Below, in pieces: positions 39,464 through 49,044 of a stretch of 64,000 nucleotides of DNA. Position 1 is the stretch's first letter; every line of letters starts with the position of its first letter. Both the position numbers and the translations under genes were made by a program. The stretch covers positions 35,824,816 to 35,888,815 of the forward strand of contig OY735207.1 of the NCBI GenBank assembly GCA_963457665.1, read 5' to 3'. The notes below the pieces were generated by a model. That model worked only from the letters and a program-made list of their open reading frames with translations, ran no database searches and was not told the origin of the DNA. Origin of the DNA: Thysanoteuthis rhombus (lineage: Eukaryota > Mollusca > Cephalopoda > Oegopsida > Thysanoteuthidae).

Positions 39464-42400
39464 GAAACATTGTATTTGTGCTGTGATATTTGTAACTCTT
39501 CATTTGTGTTTGTCACCTGCAAACGATATAGTATGGTATGTTGAACTACAGTCGTGATTAGTTTTATTTATTCGGACTGTTAACATTGAGATACCCAATT
39601 TTTAAAATCAAAGCCGTAAAATTATTTAAAACTCTAAATATTTTTAGTGATCAGGTGCCCAAGAACGTGTTTAACAATTTTCATTTTAATCGATTCAGCA
39701 TTTCCAAAGTTCAGTATTTTTGTTGACGTATCGTTATTTACAAATAAAATCTAAATAAACGATCGGAACGACCGTAACTCACCATTTTCAATTCCTAGGG
39801 TTTTGCCAACATGATGATGATGATGATGACAGTGATGAAATTTTGGTTGTAAAAGATGGTTCTTACCGTAGATTTTAGCATCGACAGAAAACAATTTTCT
39901 TCCTTATTTAGTTTGAGAACTTTCACCGTTTCACTCAAAGGAAGTATTTCTTTTTAGCTTATCCGAATTGTCAACACCAGAATTCTTGCACTCTGGAACC
40001 ATTATTGAGTAAAACTTATGAGTTGTCTATCTCTCGGGGTTAACTGCGGATAAAGCGAGGGACCACTGCGTTTGTTAAAAGAATCCCATCGTTGATATCA
40101 AGTTGAAGTTACGTAAACAGTTTGAAATAAAATCGTACAAGTCACGTTGAGCGGGTTGATGGTAACCACAGAAATGTCGTATAAACGTGCAAGGTGAAAA
40201 GAAATACCTTGAATATCGGAGTTGTCGAAACTAGTTCTTAGTTTTGAAAAATCAAACTCTTTCGGATTCGATCTTCCATTATAGAGGTTTTCTGCTTCCA
40301 CACCATGTAGGAAAAATTGTTATCATTACTGAGACATTTGTAACATTTCCTATAAGTACAAACAGATTAAATAGTAACCATGTTTTTACTGTTCTGCTGG
40401 GCTTTGCCAGCGGTCACAGAGAACAAGGTGTAGAATCATTGGGTTCTAGATAGTTCTCGGTGAAGAATGGGCGCCTGCTGAGTTTTTGATCCGCGCGTTG
40501 ACGTCGGTGGAAAGGTTGAAGATGGAAGGGAGATGTATGGAGAACATGCACGCCAATTACGAATGTGGATTAAAGGACTGGAGAACTTCGTTTGGACAAC
40601 TTTTTTAAGCTGGTCCCTTCATCTTAATTACTTTTAGTCATAGATTCTTCAATCTTTGAGAAATACCCTGACATACTGCGAGAGGTGAAATGAAATCTTC
40701 TTTTTTCATTCGTAAGACAACCTCTATCGGATGTGAAACTCCAAAATGTTTGACAATAAATAGGTTGGAATGTTATGCTAAAAAAAAGACATACAATCTG
40801 AATAAATCATTTGGACATTATACCATACAAGAACGACTTGATGGTTCATTTTGAAAAATCAATCCAGGTGCATGCGTTTTGGGGTTCGTTTGCTTTTACA
40901 AAAAGTACATAGCAAATTTTGAATGTAATCACCTAATATTCACCTGACAGCATCTTACACGTAACGCTATGGCCTATTTGGTCGCCGCGATAGGTCAAAC
41001 AAAGCAGCCTCTTAGGTTTTGTTCGTCTGTTAGACTCGGAAAAATGTCGATAATGTCGTTATAGTCACCTATGGAGCTGAAACATGGAACCAAACGAAAA
41101 GATTGACCCTTAAAATGATAACCATGAGAGAATCATGCTCAGCCTCGCGTGAAGAGATCATAAGACAACATAATTAGAGAAAAGACAGGGGTCCGGGATA
41201 TCATAGTAACCATTGGAAAACTCAAATGGCAATGGTTTTGACAACCGCTGGACATCACATCTCACAACATGGATCCCCAGCTATGATATGCGAAATTGTG
41301 ACCGACAGAAAGTAAGGTGATATGATGAGCAAGGCAATTTTAGAAAATACTGGCCCTACGATGCCAATGATAGAGAGGTCTGGGAGAAGGTCTATGTCCA
41401 ACGACAGACGCTAAAAGGCAGCTGCTGCTGCTAGTTAAATTTGAGGGGGGGGGTCAAAGAAATTCATGCAATCCATCTGTACACAAATACTTTTCACTGC
41501 CTTTATCATTTTTTTTTTCATTTCGTTGCAGGTTGAAGACCCCGAAGTTCTGCCCAATTACCACTACAGAGATGATTCTTTGCTCATCTACGATATTATA
41601 CACACTTACGTAAATAACTACGTGAAACTTTACTATGGTAAGGTCTCATTTAGTTCTTTTTTTTTGTGCGCCATCTTTCTCAATTATTTACAATCTTTTT
41701 TTTTATGAAATGATGAAAAATATTGTTACAGCACTGTCACCTATATGTTACATCTAACGTTGTTTATTGTACACGTTTCCTCTATATAGGACGCATACCA
41801 ATTTTCAGATCTCGTTTTAGAAATGATATTAGCTCCAAGAAAAGATCACATCGTGATGAGGTCGAAATAATAGATATTCACTGCAGGTAAATGTATTTAC
41901 TAAGCCACGATAGTAATTGTCTGTGAAGCTAGCTTGGTAACCCTTATATTGCAAAACGTCATGATATTTTACTTAAGTATGTGAGATAGTCTACAAGGTT
42001 AGCTCATGGACATTACTCAATGGCGAAATATCCAGTGTCTGTGTCATTGTAATTCTTATTCGTATCAAAAATGCGTCCGAAACCGTCAACCAAAACTGTC
42101 AACATCGAATTCAGTTTTTAAGTTGGTCTAGCTGGCTGGTGTGTACTAGGGGGCTAGGGGGCTGAAAATTTAAACATTTACTCCTCTTGTCTAGAAAAAA
42201 AAACTTTGTTTTCTTAAGAATACCCTCAAATCGATTTTTAGTGGGAGTTCAATTCTGAAATGTAACTTTATGCTAGATTAACCCTCGCTGTGCAGCAGTT
42301 TTCGCGCTTGTTTTTCGGAAGATTGGACTTTTTTAGTGATCACCGCTCGACAAAAGATGAGAGATGCAACATAGATCGATCACTCTTTTAGTCACGTGAC

Positions 42401-45400
42401 GGTTTCTATTGAGCGACTAACCAGACCTGTTTTTTTTTTTTTGCTTTCTCGTGTTTTCTTTTCCTCTCTAACAGGTGAGCAGTTTTTGAACTACGCTCGC
42501 ATTAGGAATAAAATTTCTGTGAAGAGGGCAGTCTATATTGCCCTTATGTTCTCTTTCAATTCCCTATAACAGTGACAAAATATTATTATATCTGAAATGA
42601 CTTATGTATTGTATAGGTTGCAGGAAAGTTTGAGTCCATCCCCATTGTAAGAGGTTTATTACGAAATGAGACCAGCAATTTTCGAAATAATTCGGAACCG
42701 CATCAGCGGTTTCATATTCTCATATTATCTTTTTGGAGATTTATCTTAAATCAATTTCAATTATAAATATATAAATAACTATTTGACACCTCCAACAATC
42801 ATTAACTGTATCAGCGGCTCCATTTTACAATTTCATCTTTTCGAACATCTTGCAGCAAAAAATAAGTATTCACTTTATCATCTTTATTCTCGGTAGAATA
42901 GATCTTTTTAAAATCAAGTCAATAAAGCTTTGTCGGTGGATATACATTAAAAGTTGTGATAAGCCTTCAACCACTTGAGAAAGGCTGACGCAGTATCTTG
43001 CGTGAAATATTTTTCCGTAGGTATTCTTACTCTGGGAGGGAATCGTATTGTGAAGACAGTGAAAGTAATCATCGTCTATGAGCGGCTGATGAGATTTCGT
43101 ACAAGAGCGTCGTTTGTCTTTGGTCTTCTTACTCTGAATCGGATAATGATAAAAGACAATTCATAGACAATGATGTAAGAAATAATTGCCTAAGGTGGAC
43201 GAGGTATTTATCCCGATATATTTTTTTCTAATTATTCCGACCCTAGGTAGTTAACTTCATCAGTGTGTGACCATATTTTTAGACTTAGGATGTGTATCAT
43301 TTGACTCAACGTAGTACTCAAAAGATCCAAAACAATACGAGTTACTGCGAACATTGTCAATAGCGATGAGAAGTTACGGAAAAGAAATAGTTTCCTGATG
43401 TCAGCGCATTTCTCATAGAATATCTCGTGATTACTTTCGCTCCCTCTGCGTGTATATTTCGTGTGATTACTCATGTGAGTAACGAAGTCGAACGCAAGCA
43501 GCAATTTCGAACAAATCATCAATGAACAATGTAATCGGTGCAAGGCCGACATGCTGCCGTTTCATCCGTTATTGGCAAATCCCTTACTCCTTATTATTTT
43601 ATCTATTGTATTGATACGAAATTGTCTTTTATTGTAGATAATGACCAAGTGATATTGGACGACTGGGAAATGCAGAATTGGGCAGAAGATTTGGCCAAAA
43701 AAAAATCTGACGGAGGAATCGGTTTAGCAGTAAGTTTATCATTATCATTTTTCCGTATTGATGTGCAATTAAACAAAAAAAAACCCTCTTTAGATGATCC
43801 ACGCGATGTTTGCCCTGAGAGTACCCTACCATTCGATACTGAACGAAAAAAATAGCCTACCTAGGGCAATACCACTTTAGTTTCCTCCAAAGTACTCTCT
43901 TAGACCTCACGCACTTATCCCACAATTATACCACTTCCAAGATTGCCATCAGTTGCCTCCTCACGTTTTTCTTAATCTCATCCAGGGTCCGAAATCTCCT
44001 CCCTTTCAAAAAGCCGGAAGTTGTAACGAGTCCAATCAGAAGTAAGGGAGGCGTGCTGACAGACTTGAGTGATTCTAAATTTTGCCGGTAGGGTAAAAAA
44101 AAAACGGTACCAAACAGAAATTTCAAACGTTCACTGCTTAATTTATTAGTTCAAGACAGATTGTTCCGTAATTTGTACGTGAAGACGTTCTCAATTCCTA
44201 TCTTTGATAAACAAAGAATTCCATGCCGTGCCATCCTATTGCTCTACAAGGGCATGGATAATATGCTTGAAGAAGGCGGTAGAATGGATCGACCGAAACA
44301 TCAAGCGAAAAATATAAATAGCAAAAGCAATTAGTTCAATTACCCTAAAAGATCTTAGAATGATAATGACTCTTTTCAAAATTATATATGATATCCAATT
44401 TATTCTCTTGTTCCAACCAAGATACTCCTTATTTGAGGAAAAAAAAACATAAAACAACAATGCGATGAAATTGATCGGCATTTTCGTCAGTAATAATGTC
44501 AGTGCGACTACGACGACGTCGCTGTCCAGGTTTGTAGATTTCATGATTATACCTGAGTGGAGGTATCCATCTCCCTGTCCCTAGAACCTCCGCCTCTCTC
44601 ATCTCTTGGTCTTGGCTGGTCTCACTAAATAAATCTTCCATTATCTGTCAACCTGTCAGTATTAACAATTCTGATGCCACGACGGGAAGACCACCTTTGG
44701 TCATGTCTCGAAACATTGCAACCATACTGGCAGGAAAAGCAGTTCAAATTATTTGTAATGTAACATAAACTACGTATTAATCGCAGGTACAGGTATCGTT
44801 TCTCTCGTAAGAGTCATCTTTTCGTCTTGTTGATTGTTTCCTATTTACCTCATTTCAAGGAGACGGGGATCTGAAAACTCCGTGTAATTGCAGTCTTGTA
44901 CTTGCTCAGACGATTCACGTTTTATCCTTCATAGGTTTTCTCATTTTTATTTTCCTAAACCTAAAATATACGTCCCAAGATTCGTTCGTCATCTCCAGCA
45001 CAACACTACTCTACCTTGTTTTAATTGTGTGCTCTTTGTATTTCAGGGCGTTCCTGAGAAAGACAGAAAATTTGGATTTTATACCACCGAAGATTTAGTA
45101 ATGGTGCTCTCTTCTGTCTTGTACACATGCAGTGCTGGACACGCTGCAGCTAATTTCTTGCAATACGCTGAATACGCTTATCCGCCCAATTATCCGTCGC
45201 AGATACGGGGAGGAGTTATCAAAGACAAGGTTAGCGTTGATTTTTATTTATTATCATGTAGTTATATCTCATCGAAGATCCTTACCTCAGGGATATGATC
45301 ATTGTCTGTGTATATTAGTTGAAAAATCTCTTGAAATCTCTTAAGATATAAAAAGACGAAGATAGCAACGTAATATAAGAAATTAAAAAAATTATCAAAA

Positions 45401-48400
45401 TAACTAAAAATTGAACAATAGATAAAAAGCAATTATATTACACGTATAGGCTTGTAATCTGCTCCTAATAGATAACATTATCAGAAGAACCTGGCCTTGC
45501 CAAGGTTTCTAAATATCTACAATGAATACAATCACATAAGTTCGACATTTTTTGTATCAATTGCTTTAAAAAAGATGCTGAAAATCTTCAGTTGGTCTGA
45601 GAATGTTGATTTTCTCAGAGTCTTCGCTTCTTGGCAACTAAGAAAATTATTCTATTTCACTTTCATAAAATTTTGTTAAAGCGAAACGTAAATTAGTAAA
45701 TACAGGGCCTAAAATTGAATCACATTCTTTAAGAAATTCTTATTTATATGACTATTGTATGCGATGTTTTTTAAATCAAGAAGTTTCTTTCGATGTAAAC
45801 TGTATTATTCAATGATATTGATACCTTTCCCAGTGACATTAGTGCAAAGTGAACACAGATTATCTAATTATACAATACATATACTACTATGATTGGTGCG
45901 CTTCCAGTTTATGCTCTGTGCTGTCTAAAGATGTTTCTTTTTATAATTTAGCTTGAAATATCGGTTTTGATCCTAAATTGACCTGTGGTGACGATTAATG
46001 ACCTCAGAGGTCAGCGCCGCCTCTTCTACGCTCATCCTCGAGTCGAAATATCCTTAGAGTTTAATTTTCAACCACCAGGGTCTAGTTGTTTTGTCGTTTA
46101 CAAGACAGACACAAAAACATACAAACAATTGCTGTTTTTAATAGAAATGGAAGCAACATGTAGAACGCTGGTAATAAGTAAAATCCCAAGAGATGATCAA
46201 GGAAGGGACGGGTCGGGTTCAAGAATACGTGAGATTACTTTTACCTCATTATCACTATTCAACTACGTGTATCCCTGGAAGAAACATGTGGATATCATTT
46301 CTACGAATTGTTGATTCAAATTGACAACGATTTCATAAATTGGTTGAAAGTGCATTTGTTCTAATAAAATACAAATTTCATCGGACTTAGTTATGGAAAA
46401 TTGGTAAAGAAGTTCCTCGAATTCTTGACCAGTAAATGACGAAGAATCAGGATCTTCATAAATCCAATAATAGTTGGTCAAATCAGTCGGGTCGGAGACA
46501 TTCTCTCAGAAAGTATTTGGAACTTATATAGAATACGCTGACTTTATTATCAGTCGCTAACATACAGTTTCTGTAATGCTTTGTGCTAGTCCGAAAGTGA
46601 TGGTATTGACCAAAGAGGTGTCTTACTATATCTGTATTTGCTCCAACGCGTAAAAACCAACCAGCGCCTGAGAGTAAAATAAAGAAGTGTTAAAACCAGC
46701 TATTCCATTTGTTTATCAGCTGTATCATCGATTAGAAAAGTACGCGGAAATAAATGTCTACGTGACGTTCTTATCAGATGGAATGCAGCATTGCTACATA
46801 ATAATGTCTATTAATGTCTAGTACTATTACAAGTTTGTCCTCTCCCGAGTCTCTTCATTTTTCCAATATCACTATTCTCTGAACGACTGCGAAATCGAAG
46901 TCCGGTTGGAATGTCTTAGATGACCTGCTGTTATCATAACACATTTTTGTCTTTATCTTAACACCGAGGCTGGAGAGTACACTGACCGAACTGCTGCAAC
47001 AAAGGCGACAGAAATGAGGAAACTGGGCGGAGAGAATCATGTGTAGTAATAAAATCGATCCTTTACTGAGTACAAAAAATTTGACAAGGGAGATATCAAA
47101 TCCTTTTTATAGAATTAAAACGCAGTGCAAAGATAGGGAGAAGTAACCTTAATTTTGAGGCAAACTCATGCCTTCCGACTATGAACTCTCTGGAGATCCA
47201 TCACTAGAATCTTTGGACTCTGACATATGTTATTCATAGTTAAGAAAATCTTTCAATATCACTATTAACCTTTGTCAGTCTGACACGTGTTTCATTAAAT
47301 ACCATCGTAGTGTCTATCGAAATTGTAAAAACAAGCATACCATTTGCATCTTACAGACTTCTCATTTTTTAATGCTTTTAAATGTCCAAATTAAGTAAGA
47401 ATCGCTTTGCTTTTAAGAAAATATGTCTATGAACTACATGTAAAGTTGTAAGAAAAATCACCGGGAATTTCTCTTCTAACAGAACCCAAAAGAGAAAATA
47501 ACATTAGGAGATTAGGCTAATTCCATTATTGCATGACTTGACTAATTACTTCCCTTTTAACTCTTTATAGGAACCCAGAACAGAAAGTGACATTCTCCAC
47601 TCTCTACCCAATCAAAACGTCACTTTAGATGTGATGACCATCACCCATTTGCTCAGTGAAAAGGCAACCCAGTCATTGGGTGACTTTGAGACTCAATATA
47701 TCTATGACCCTGAAGCGCTCAAAATTGTTGACAAGTAAGTTACAACATTATCATCTTCCTCTTTGAATGCATTGAAAACCTTTTGCTGTTGCTAAATACT
47801 TTGTGTCCCAAGAATTCGAAGTCCCAAAGAAGCTACATTCTGACTTTGTTGAGGTTACACACAGCTCGTGTCGTGTGCCAGATTGAATCACAGCACACTG
47901 CTGGACGCCAAGTGTCTCCATCGAGATCTGAGGTCCAGATCACGAATCTCTACATGTCGGAGGACATCTGCCACCAAGCTCTATGAAGCTACAAAAGCAA
48001 CACATGCAACCCATTTCTTCACCATTGAGTCAGCCATCAAATTCTCCAAAAGACGAATATTTGTTTGTGCACAGCTCGCTTGTTATGCATAATTCACGTC
48101 GAAAATGTCGGGAAATCCAAGACCACATGCACAAATGTCAAAATCGATAGGGTCGTCCAAGAATAGTTTGAACGGAGCGAAAAACAGGCGGTTTTATAAC
48201 GAGAAACTCTTAAATAGAACCTTCTCTTTATTCTTTTTATTGTGTTGCTGGGGTTACACTCTTTACCATAAGTTTTTAATGTGTTTTACATTTATCACAA
48301 TATCACTTATTACGTATTATATTCAACATCTGTTCGAATCGTCTTCTTATAACATTCATATCTTTCGTCTCCATTGCCTTTCTTATCATAATTCTGATGT

Positions 48401-48537
48401 TCATTTTTTTTTGTCTTACCAGATTTAGATCCGATCTCAAGGAAGCAACCGTCAAGATGGAAAAAAGAAACAAAAACTTGAAATTCCCATTCGAAGTACT
48501 GCTACCGGAAAATATCCCGAATTCGATTAGTATCTAA
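20712..48537 (+). CDS. Animal lipoxygenase, PLAT domain plus iron catalytic domain, 15 coding exons, predicted R-specific
   Basis: Lipoxygenases insert O2 into polyunsaturated fatty acids such as arachidonate to make hydroperoxides. Joining 20712-21191, 22893-22937, 24657-24782, 25727-25824, 27078-27210, 28625-28720, 29658-29754, 36373-36490, 37078-37170, 38215-38275, 41532-41637, 43638-43729, 45047-45229, 47571-47734 and 48423-48537 gives 2007 nt, an uninterrupted 668-residue protein; human 5-LOX has 674. Residues 1 to about 115 are a PLAT/C2-like domain ([16 protein letters not shown]). The catalytic domain follows with [25 protein letters not shown] and NYHYRDD motifs. Iron ligands read from the sequence are His357 and His362 (HIGWTH), His547 and Asn551 (SAGHAAANF) and C-terminal Ile668 (NSISI). 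Residue 400, aligned with 5-LOX Ala410, is Gly, which in the family goes with R stereospecificity. The motif order is closest to 5-LOX and coral 11R-LOX types. Product regiochemistry cannot be read from the sequence. There is no signal peptide, so it is probably cytosolic or membrane-recruited through PLAT. Confidence 0.95.
21295..21617 (-). mobile_element. RTE-like LINE 3' fragment in lipoxygenase intron 1, C-terminal ORF still open
   Basis: Minus strand encodes an open 103-residue segment with [31 protein letters not shown] and [20 protein letters not shown], typical of the C-terminus of this reverse-transcriptase ORF. The 3' end lies at the left, beside a short CATCATCATC tail. Its openness suggests a fairly recent copy. 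Confidence 0.85.
21893..22205. repeat. Two head-to-head SINE copies (inverted pair) in lipoxygenase intron 1
   Basis: The reverse complement of 21893-22057 aligns with 22058-22205: ATTCAATTTAC, GGC(C/T)AAATGAT, TAATAACGGGA, AACGCAATTTA, GTC(G/A)GAT(C/T)ATATA. The junction lies near GGGCTGCTGCAG. The left copy retains the edge of the tRNA-like head (GCAGCAGCC) seen in the copy at 22268. Confidence 0.75.
22268..22476 (+). mobile_element. tRNA-derived SINE in lipoxygenase intron 1
   Basis: The head resembles a tRNA gene: CAACTCAATGGTTAGA matches a polymerase III A box and GGTGCAGGTTTGATTCTTGC a B box, then GCAGCAGCCA. A body (AAATTTACGTCATCTAGGCC and on) shared with the inverted pair follows, ending in an (AT)n tract. 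The anticodon arm is not convincing, so it is not a functional tRNA. Confidence 0.65.
22477..22559. repeat. (AT)n microsatellite after the SINE
   Basis: About 41 pure AT units immediately following the SINE body, possibly grown from its tail. Confidence 0.95.
22749..22800. repeat. (TG)n microsatellite
   Basis: About 26 pure units in lipoxygenase intron 1, preceded by a short GA tract. Confidence 0.95.
22893..22937 (+). CDS. Lipoxygenase coding exon 2 (residues 161-175), 45-nt microexon
   Basis: Acceptor CTTATAG, donor gtaagt, phase 0-0. It encodes [15 protein letters not shown], where the linker runs into the catalytic domain (5-LOX has a DLPRD-type segment here). Because it is exactly 15 codons, skipping it would keep the frame. 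Confidence 0.85.
23005..23140 (-). mobile_element. Decayed repeat end, possibly mariner-type, copy 1
   Basis: Aligns with 60450-60575: ACCTCCACAGCCTAATGATG, (A)n CCATTTAT, ATTTATTTTTTAATG, CATGGAACCCAACC. The reading as a transposase C-terminus is weak here (the W.KC box is degraded). Confidence 0.35.
24657..24782 (+). CDS. Lipoxygenase coding exon 3 (residues 176-217)
   Basis: Acceptor TTCTCACAG, donor gtgagt, 42 codons, phase 0-0. It encodes [14 protein letters not shown] onward with [13 protein letters not shown], matching the early helical part of animal lipoxygenase catalytic domains. Confidence 0.9.
24930..25200 (+). repeat. Second unnamed repeat, copy 1 (lipoxygenase intron 3)
   Basis: Landmarks shared with 42.16 and 58.70 kb, in order: CACTTCTTATTATGCTGAGA, TTTATGCTATAT-type string, GTGATCACTGCCCAACAAAAG, TAATCACCCTAA and GGTTTCTGCTGAATGACT. 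Non-coding. Confidence 0.65.
25727..25824 (+). CDS. Lipoxygenase coding exon 4 (residues 218-249, codon 250 split)
   Basis: Acceptor ATATAG, donor gtaagt, 98 nt, ends phase 2. It encodes [20 protein letters not shown] and then [13 protein letters not shown], the strongly conserved W.ED..FG.Q.L.G.NP segment of animal lipoxygenases. Confidence 0.95.
27078..27210 (+). CDS. Lipoxygenase coding exon 5 (residues 250-294)
   Basis: Acceptor TTCTTCAG, donor gtttgt (a weaker GT site), 133 nt. It completes Lys250, then encodes [10 protein letters not shown] and [12 protein letters not shown], the family's F..D...LDG strand region. Confidence 0.92.
27642..27733. repeat. (AT)n microsatellite
   Basis: About 45 pure AT units, lipoxygenase intron 5, just left of the 45-bp minisatellite. 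Confidence 0.95.
27815..28045. repeat. Minisatellite of about 45 bp, five units, lipoxygenase intron 5
   Basis: Unit core ATTAGGCTAT-GTTCGACAGC followed by a variable A..G, then a CCC-TCGACCCC-ATG part. Unit starts near 27818, 27859, 27906, 27945, 27990 and 28038. It begins 80 bp after a long (AT)n array. Confidence 0.7.
28625..28720 (+). CDS. Lipoxygenase coding exon 6 (residues 295-326)
   Basis: Acceptor TTTTTCAG, donor gtaggt, exactly 32 codons, phase 0-0. It encodes [15 protein letters not shown] and [17 protein letters not shown], the highly conserved PIAIQL.Q..G..NP stretch. Confidence 0.95.
29325..29377. repeat. (CA)n-(TA)n compound microsatellite
   Basis: About 18 CA units then about 9 TA units, lipoxygenase intron 6. 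Confidence 0.95.
29469..29518. repeat. (AT)n microsatellite
   Basis: About 25 units, lipoxygenase intron 6, about 140 bp before exon 7. Confidence 0.95.
29658..29754 (+). CDS. Lipoxygenase coding exon 7 (residues 327-358), first iron His
   Basis: Acceptor TCTTTCAG, donor gtgagt, ends phase 1. It encodes [20 protein letters not shown] and ends HQSVLHI. His357 is the first iron ligand; its partner His362 is on the next exon, 6.6 kb away. Confidence 0.95.
30187..30276. repeat. (AT)n-(GT)n compound microsatellite
   Basis: About 23 AT units then about 17 GT units, at the 5' edge of the CR1-like LINE. Confidence 0.95.
30960..31832. repeat. Dispersed element of about 140-170-bp tandem units, copy 2 (inside the intron 7 LINE)
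   Basis: Five units with AAATTC-TTGA boxes at about 31091, 31264, 31412, 31572 and 31735, and TACGACGT-type boxes at 31170, 31340 and 31481. It ends with GGACAGACGAACGAACAGA and then TTCGTTGACAGAGGTAAAAG. It splits ORF1 of the CR1-like LINE. An internally repetitive non-autonomous DNA transposon or Helitron-like element is possible; the class is unproven. Confidence 0.75.
32140..34615 (+). pseudogene. CR1/L2-like ORF2 remnant: AP endonuclease plus reverse transcriptase
   Basis: Endonuclease pieces: [26 protein letters not shown], and [20 protein letters not shown]. Reverse transcriptase pieces: [19 protein letters not shown], a degraded SK(A)[46 protein letters not shown] (GSTLGP replacing the usual QGSVLGP), and STDDSK where the FADD box should be. 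The C-terminus has [18 protein letters not shown]. Many stops and frameshifts, so it is inactive. Confidence 0.8.
32660..32784 (-). mobile_element. 125-bp RTE-like 3' end inserted in the CR1-like LINE, with target-site duplication
   Basis: An (ATC)n tail followed by the family 3' end up to GCGTTGCAGAGCCAGG. It is flanked by GAAAGCTGAATATT (32646-32659) and GAAAGCTAAATATT (32784-32797): 14 bp, one mismatch. This defines the insertion and its 3' (ATG)n end. Confidence 0.85.
36060..36165 (-). mobile_element. tRNA-derived SINE fragment in lipoxygenase intron 7
   Basis: On the minus strand an A-box-like region is followed by GAGTTCGATCCTTACGGGGA (B box) and then GGCCTTGTGCCAAACTAGGC. The latter resembles the conserved 3' motif of cephalopod SINEs; related strings occur near 703, 12220 and 56035. 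Confidence 0.5.
36373..36490 (+). CDS. Lipoxygenase coding exon 8 (residues 359-397), second iron His
   Basis: Acceptor TTTGAAG, donor gtaagt, 118 nt, phase 1 to 2. It encodes [16 protein letters not shown], then [11 protein letters not shown] and FLMAIN. His362 completes the H-x4-H pair; HPIFKL is a family signature. The acceptor has only a short pyrimidine tract. Confidence 0.94.
36658..36681. repeat. (CATT)n microsatellite
   Basis: About five units of TTCA, lipoxygenase intron 8. Confidence 0.8.
37078..37170 (+). CDS. Lipoxygenase coding exon 9 (residues 398-428), Coffa-site Gly400
   Basis: Acceptor TTTTTGCAG, donor gtgagt, 93 nt, phase 2 to 2. It encodes [15 protein letters not shown] and GMNELVSR. 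Counting from HPIFKL, Gly400 sits where 5-LOX has Ala410. Confidence 0.93.
38215..38275 (+). CDS. Lipoxygenase coding exon 10 (residues 429-449)
   Basis: Acceptor with a run of T then ATAG, donor gtaagt, 61 nt. It completes Cys429, then encodes [20 protein letters not shown], the region before the YRDD motif. Confidence 0.88.
39191..39462 (+). mobile_element. RTE-like LINE 3' fragment with (GAT)n tail in lipoxygenase intron 10
   Basis: Same C-terminal block as at 21.3 kb (GGACAACCGATGGACATC, GCCGGCAGAATATTAGATGG). It ends ACGGACGTTAAAAGAGTAATG and runs straight into about 15 GAT units. Confidence 0.85.
41050..41436 (+). mobile_element. RTE-like LINE 3' fragment in lipoxygenase intron 10, decayed
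   Basis: Starts at ACCTATGGAGCTGAAACATG and includes the AAACTCAAATGGCAATGG block with a deletion in the GHVARM region. It ends ACGACAGACGCTAAAAGGC followed by (TGC)n rather than (TGA)n. Several stops. Confidence 0.75.
41532..41637 (+). CDS. Lipoxygenase coding exon 11 (residues 450-484)
   Basis: Acceptor TTTCGTTGCAG, donor gtaagg, 106 nt, ends phase 1. It encodes [15 protein letters not shown] then [20 protein letters not shown], the conserved P.Y.YRDD.L..W..I..Y segment. Confidence 0.95.
41790..41886 (+). other. Candidate frame-breaking cassette exon in lipoxygenase intron 11
   Basis: A TCTATATAG acceptor and an AG/gtaaat donor bracket 97 nt that stay open in the frame continuing from exon 11 ([16 protein letters not shown] and on, basic). 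Splicing it to exon 12 would give an immediate TAA, so inclusion would truncate the protein before His547. It has no similarity to lipoxygenases. Chance occurrence of sites in 2 kb of intron is quite possible. Confidence 0.25.
42160..42435 (+). repeat. Second unnamed repeat, copy 2 (lipoxygenase intron 11)
   Basis: TTACTCCTCTTGTCTAGAAA, AACTTTATGCTAGATTAACC, CGGAAGATTGGACTT, GTGATCACCGCTCGACAAAA and GGTTTCTATTGAGCGACTAA align with the copies at 24.93 and 58.70 kb. Confidence 0.65.
43638..43729 (+). CDS. Lipoxygenase coding exon 12 (residues 485-515)
   Basis: Acceptor TTTATTGTAG, donor gtaagt, 92 nt. It completes Asp485 and encodes [20 protein letters not shown] onward, matching 5-LOX D..V..D.ELQ. 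Confidence 0.92.
45047..45229 (+). CDS. Lipoxygenase coding exon 13 (residues 516-576), iron His547 and Asn551
   Basis: Acceptor TTGTATTTCAG, donor gttagc, 61 codons, phase 0-0. It encodes [20 protein letters not shown] followed by AAANFLQY. His547 and Asn551 are spaced four apart, as in active lipoxygenases; the rest reads [12 protein letters not shown]. Confidence 0.96.
47571..47734 (+). CDS. Lipoxygenase coding exon 14 (residues 577-630)
   Basis: Acceptor CTTTATAG, donor gtaagt, 164 nt, ends phase 2. It encodes the D.L.SLPN and [14 protein letters not shown] region before the final helices. Confidence 0.93.
48423..48537 (+). CDS. Lipoxygenase coding exon 15 (residues 631-668 and stop)
   Basis: Acceptor TCTTACCAG; completes Lys631 and ends in [15 protein letters not shown] then TAA. 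The terminal Ile is the carboxylate iron ligand, and the P..IPNS.(A/S)I ending is diagnostic of the family. Confidence 0.96.
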
Positions 48538-49035
48538 GAAGCTCGGGAAAACCGATTTAAGTCACGTATCTCTCATCACGTTTATGAAGACATGTGATGT
48601 ACAAAAAGTCAGATGAGGAAGAGGGATTCTCTTGTCATGCTGTTTGTAGCTTTCCACATTCTCTCTTGAATACCAAAACATAGATCTGCTTTCTGTGATT
48701 CATTCAGCCGAAGAACCACCGGTTAGTCGTATGAAATTCGGTTCAATGTTTTCAGCATCCTGCGCAATTAGTGCCAAAATGGATTCTCATGTTGAAAACA
48801 GAAATCTTGGTACAGATGAAGCTGCTTATTATAATCAAGGATAATGTTATCAGCCAGTTATTGTTATCTAAATCAGTCAGTGTCAAACACTTTATATAAA
48901 GTGATCTCAATTGGCGGTTCCCTTGGAATACCGTTTGCCTAATGTTATGAGTTGGTTATTGTTATTGAAAAAAAAACTGTCCTCTAAATGATCACAATAA
49001 GCAGCTTCTTGTGTAGTTGGAAAAGAATTTTTGGT

Positions 49036-49041
49036 AATAAA
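49036..49041 (+). terminator. AATAAA polyadenylation signal of the lipoxygenase
   Basis: First canonical AATAAA after the stop codon, followed within about 20-50 bp by T- and GT-rich sequence. It implies a 3' UTR of about 520 nt starting at 48538. Confidence 0.6.
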
Positions 49042-49044
49042 ATT

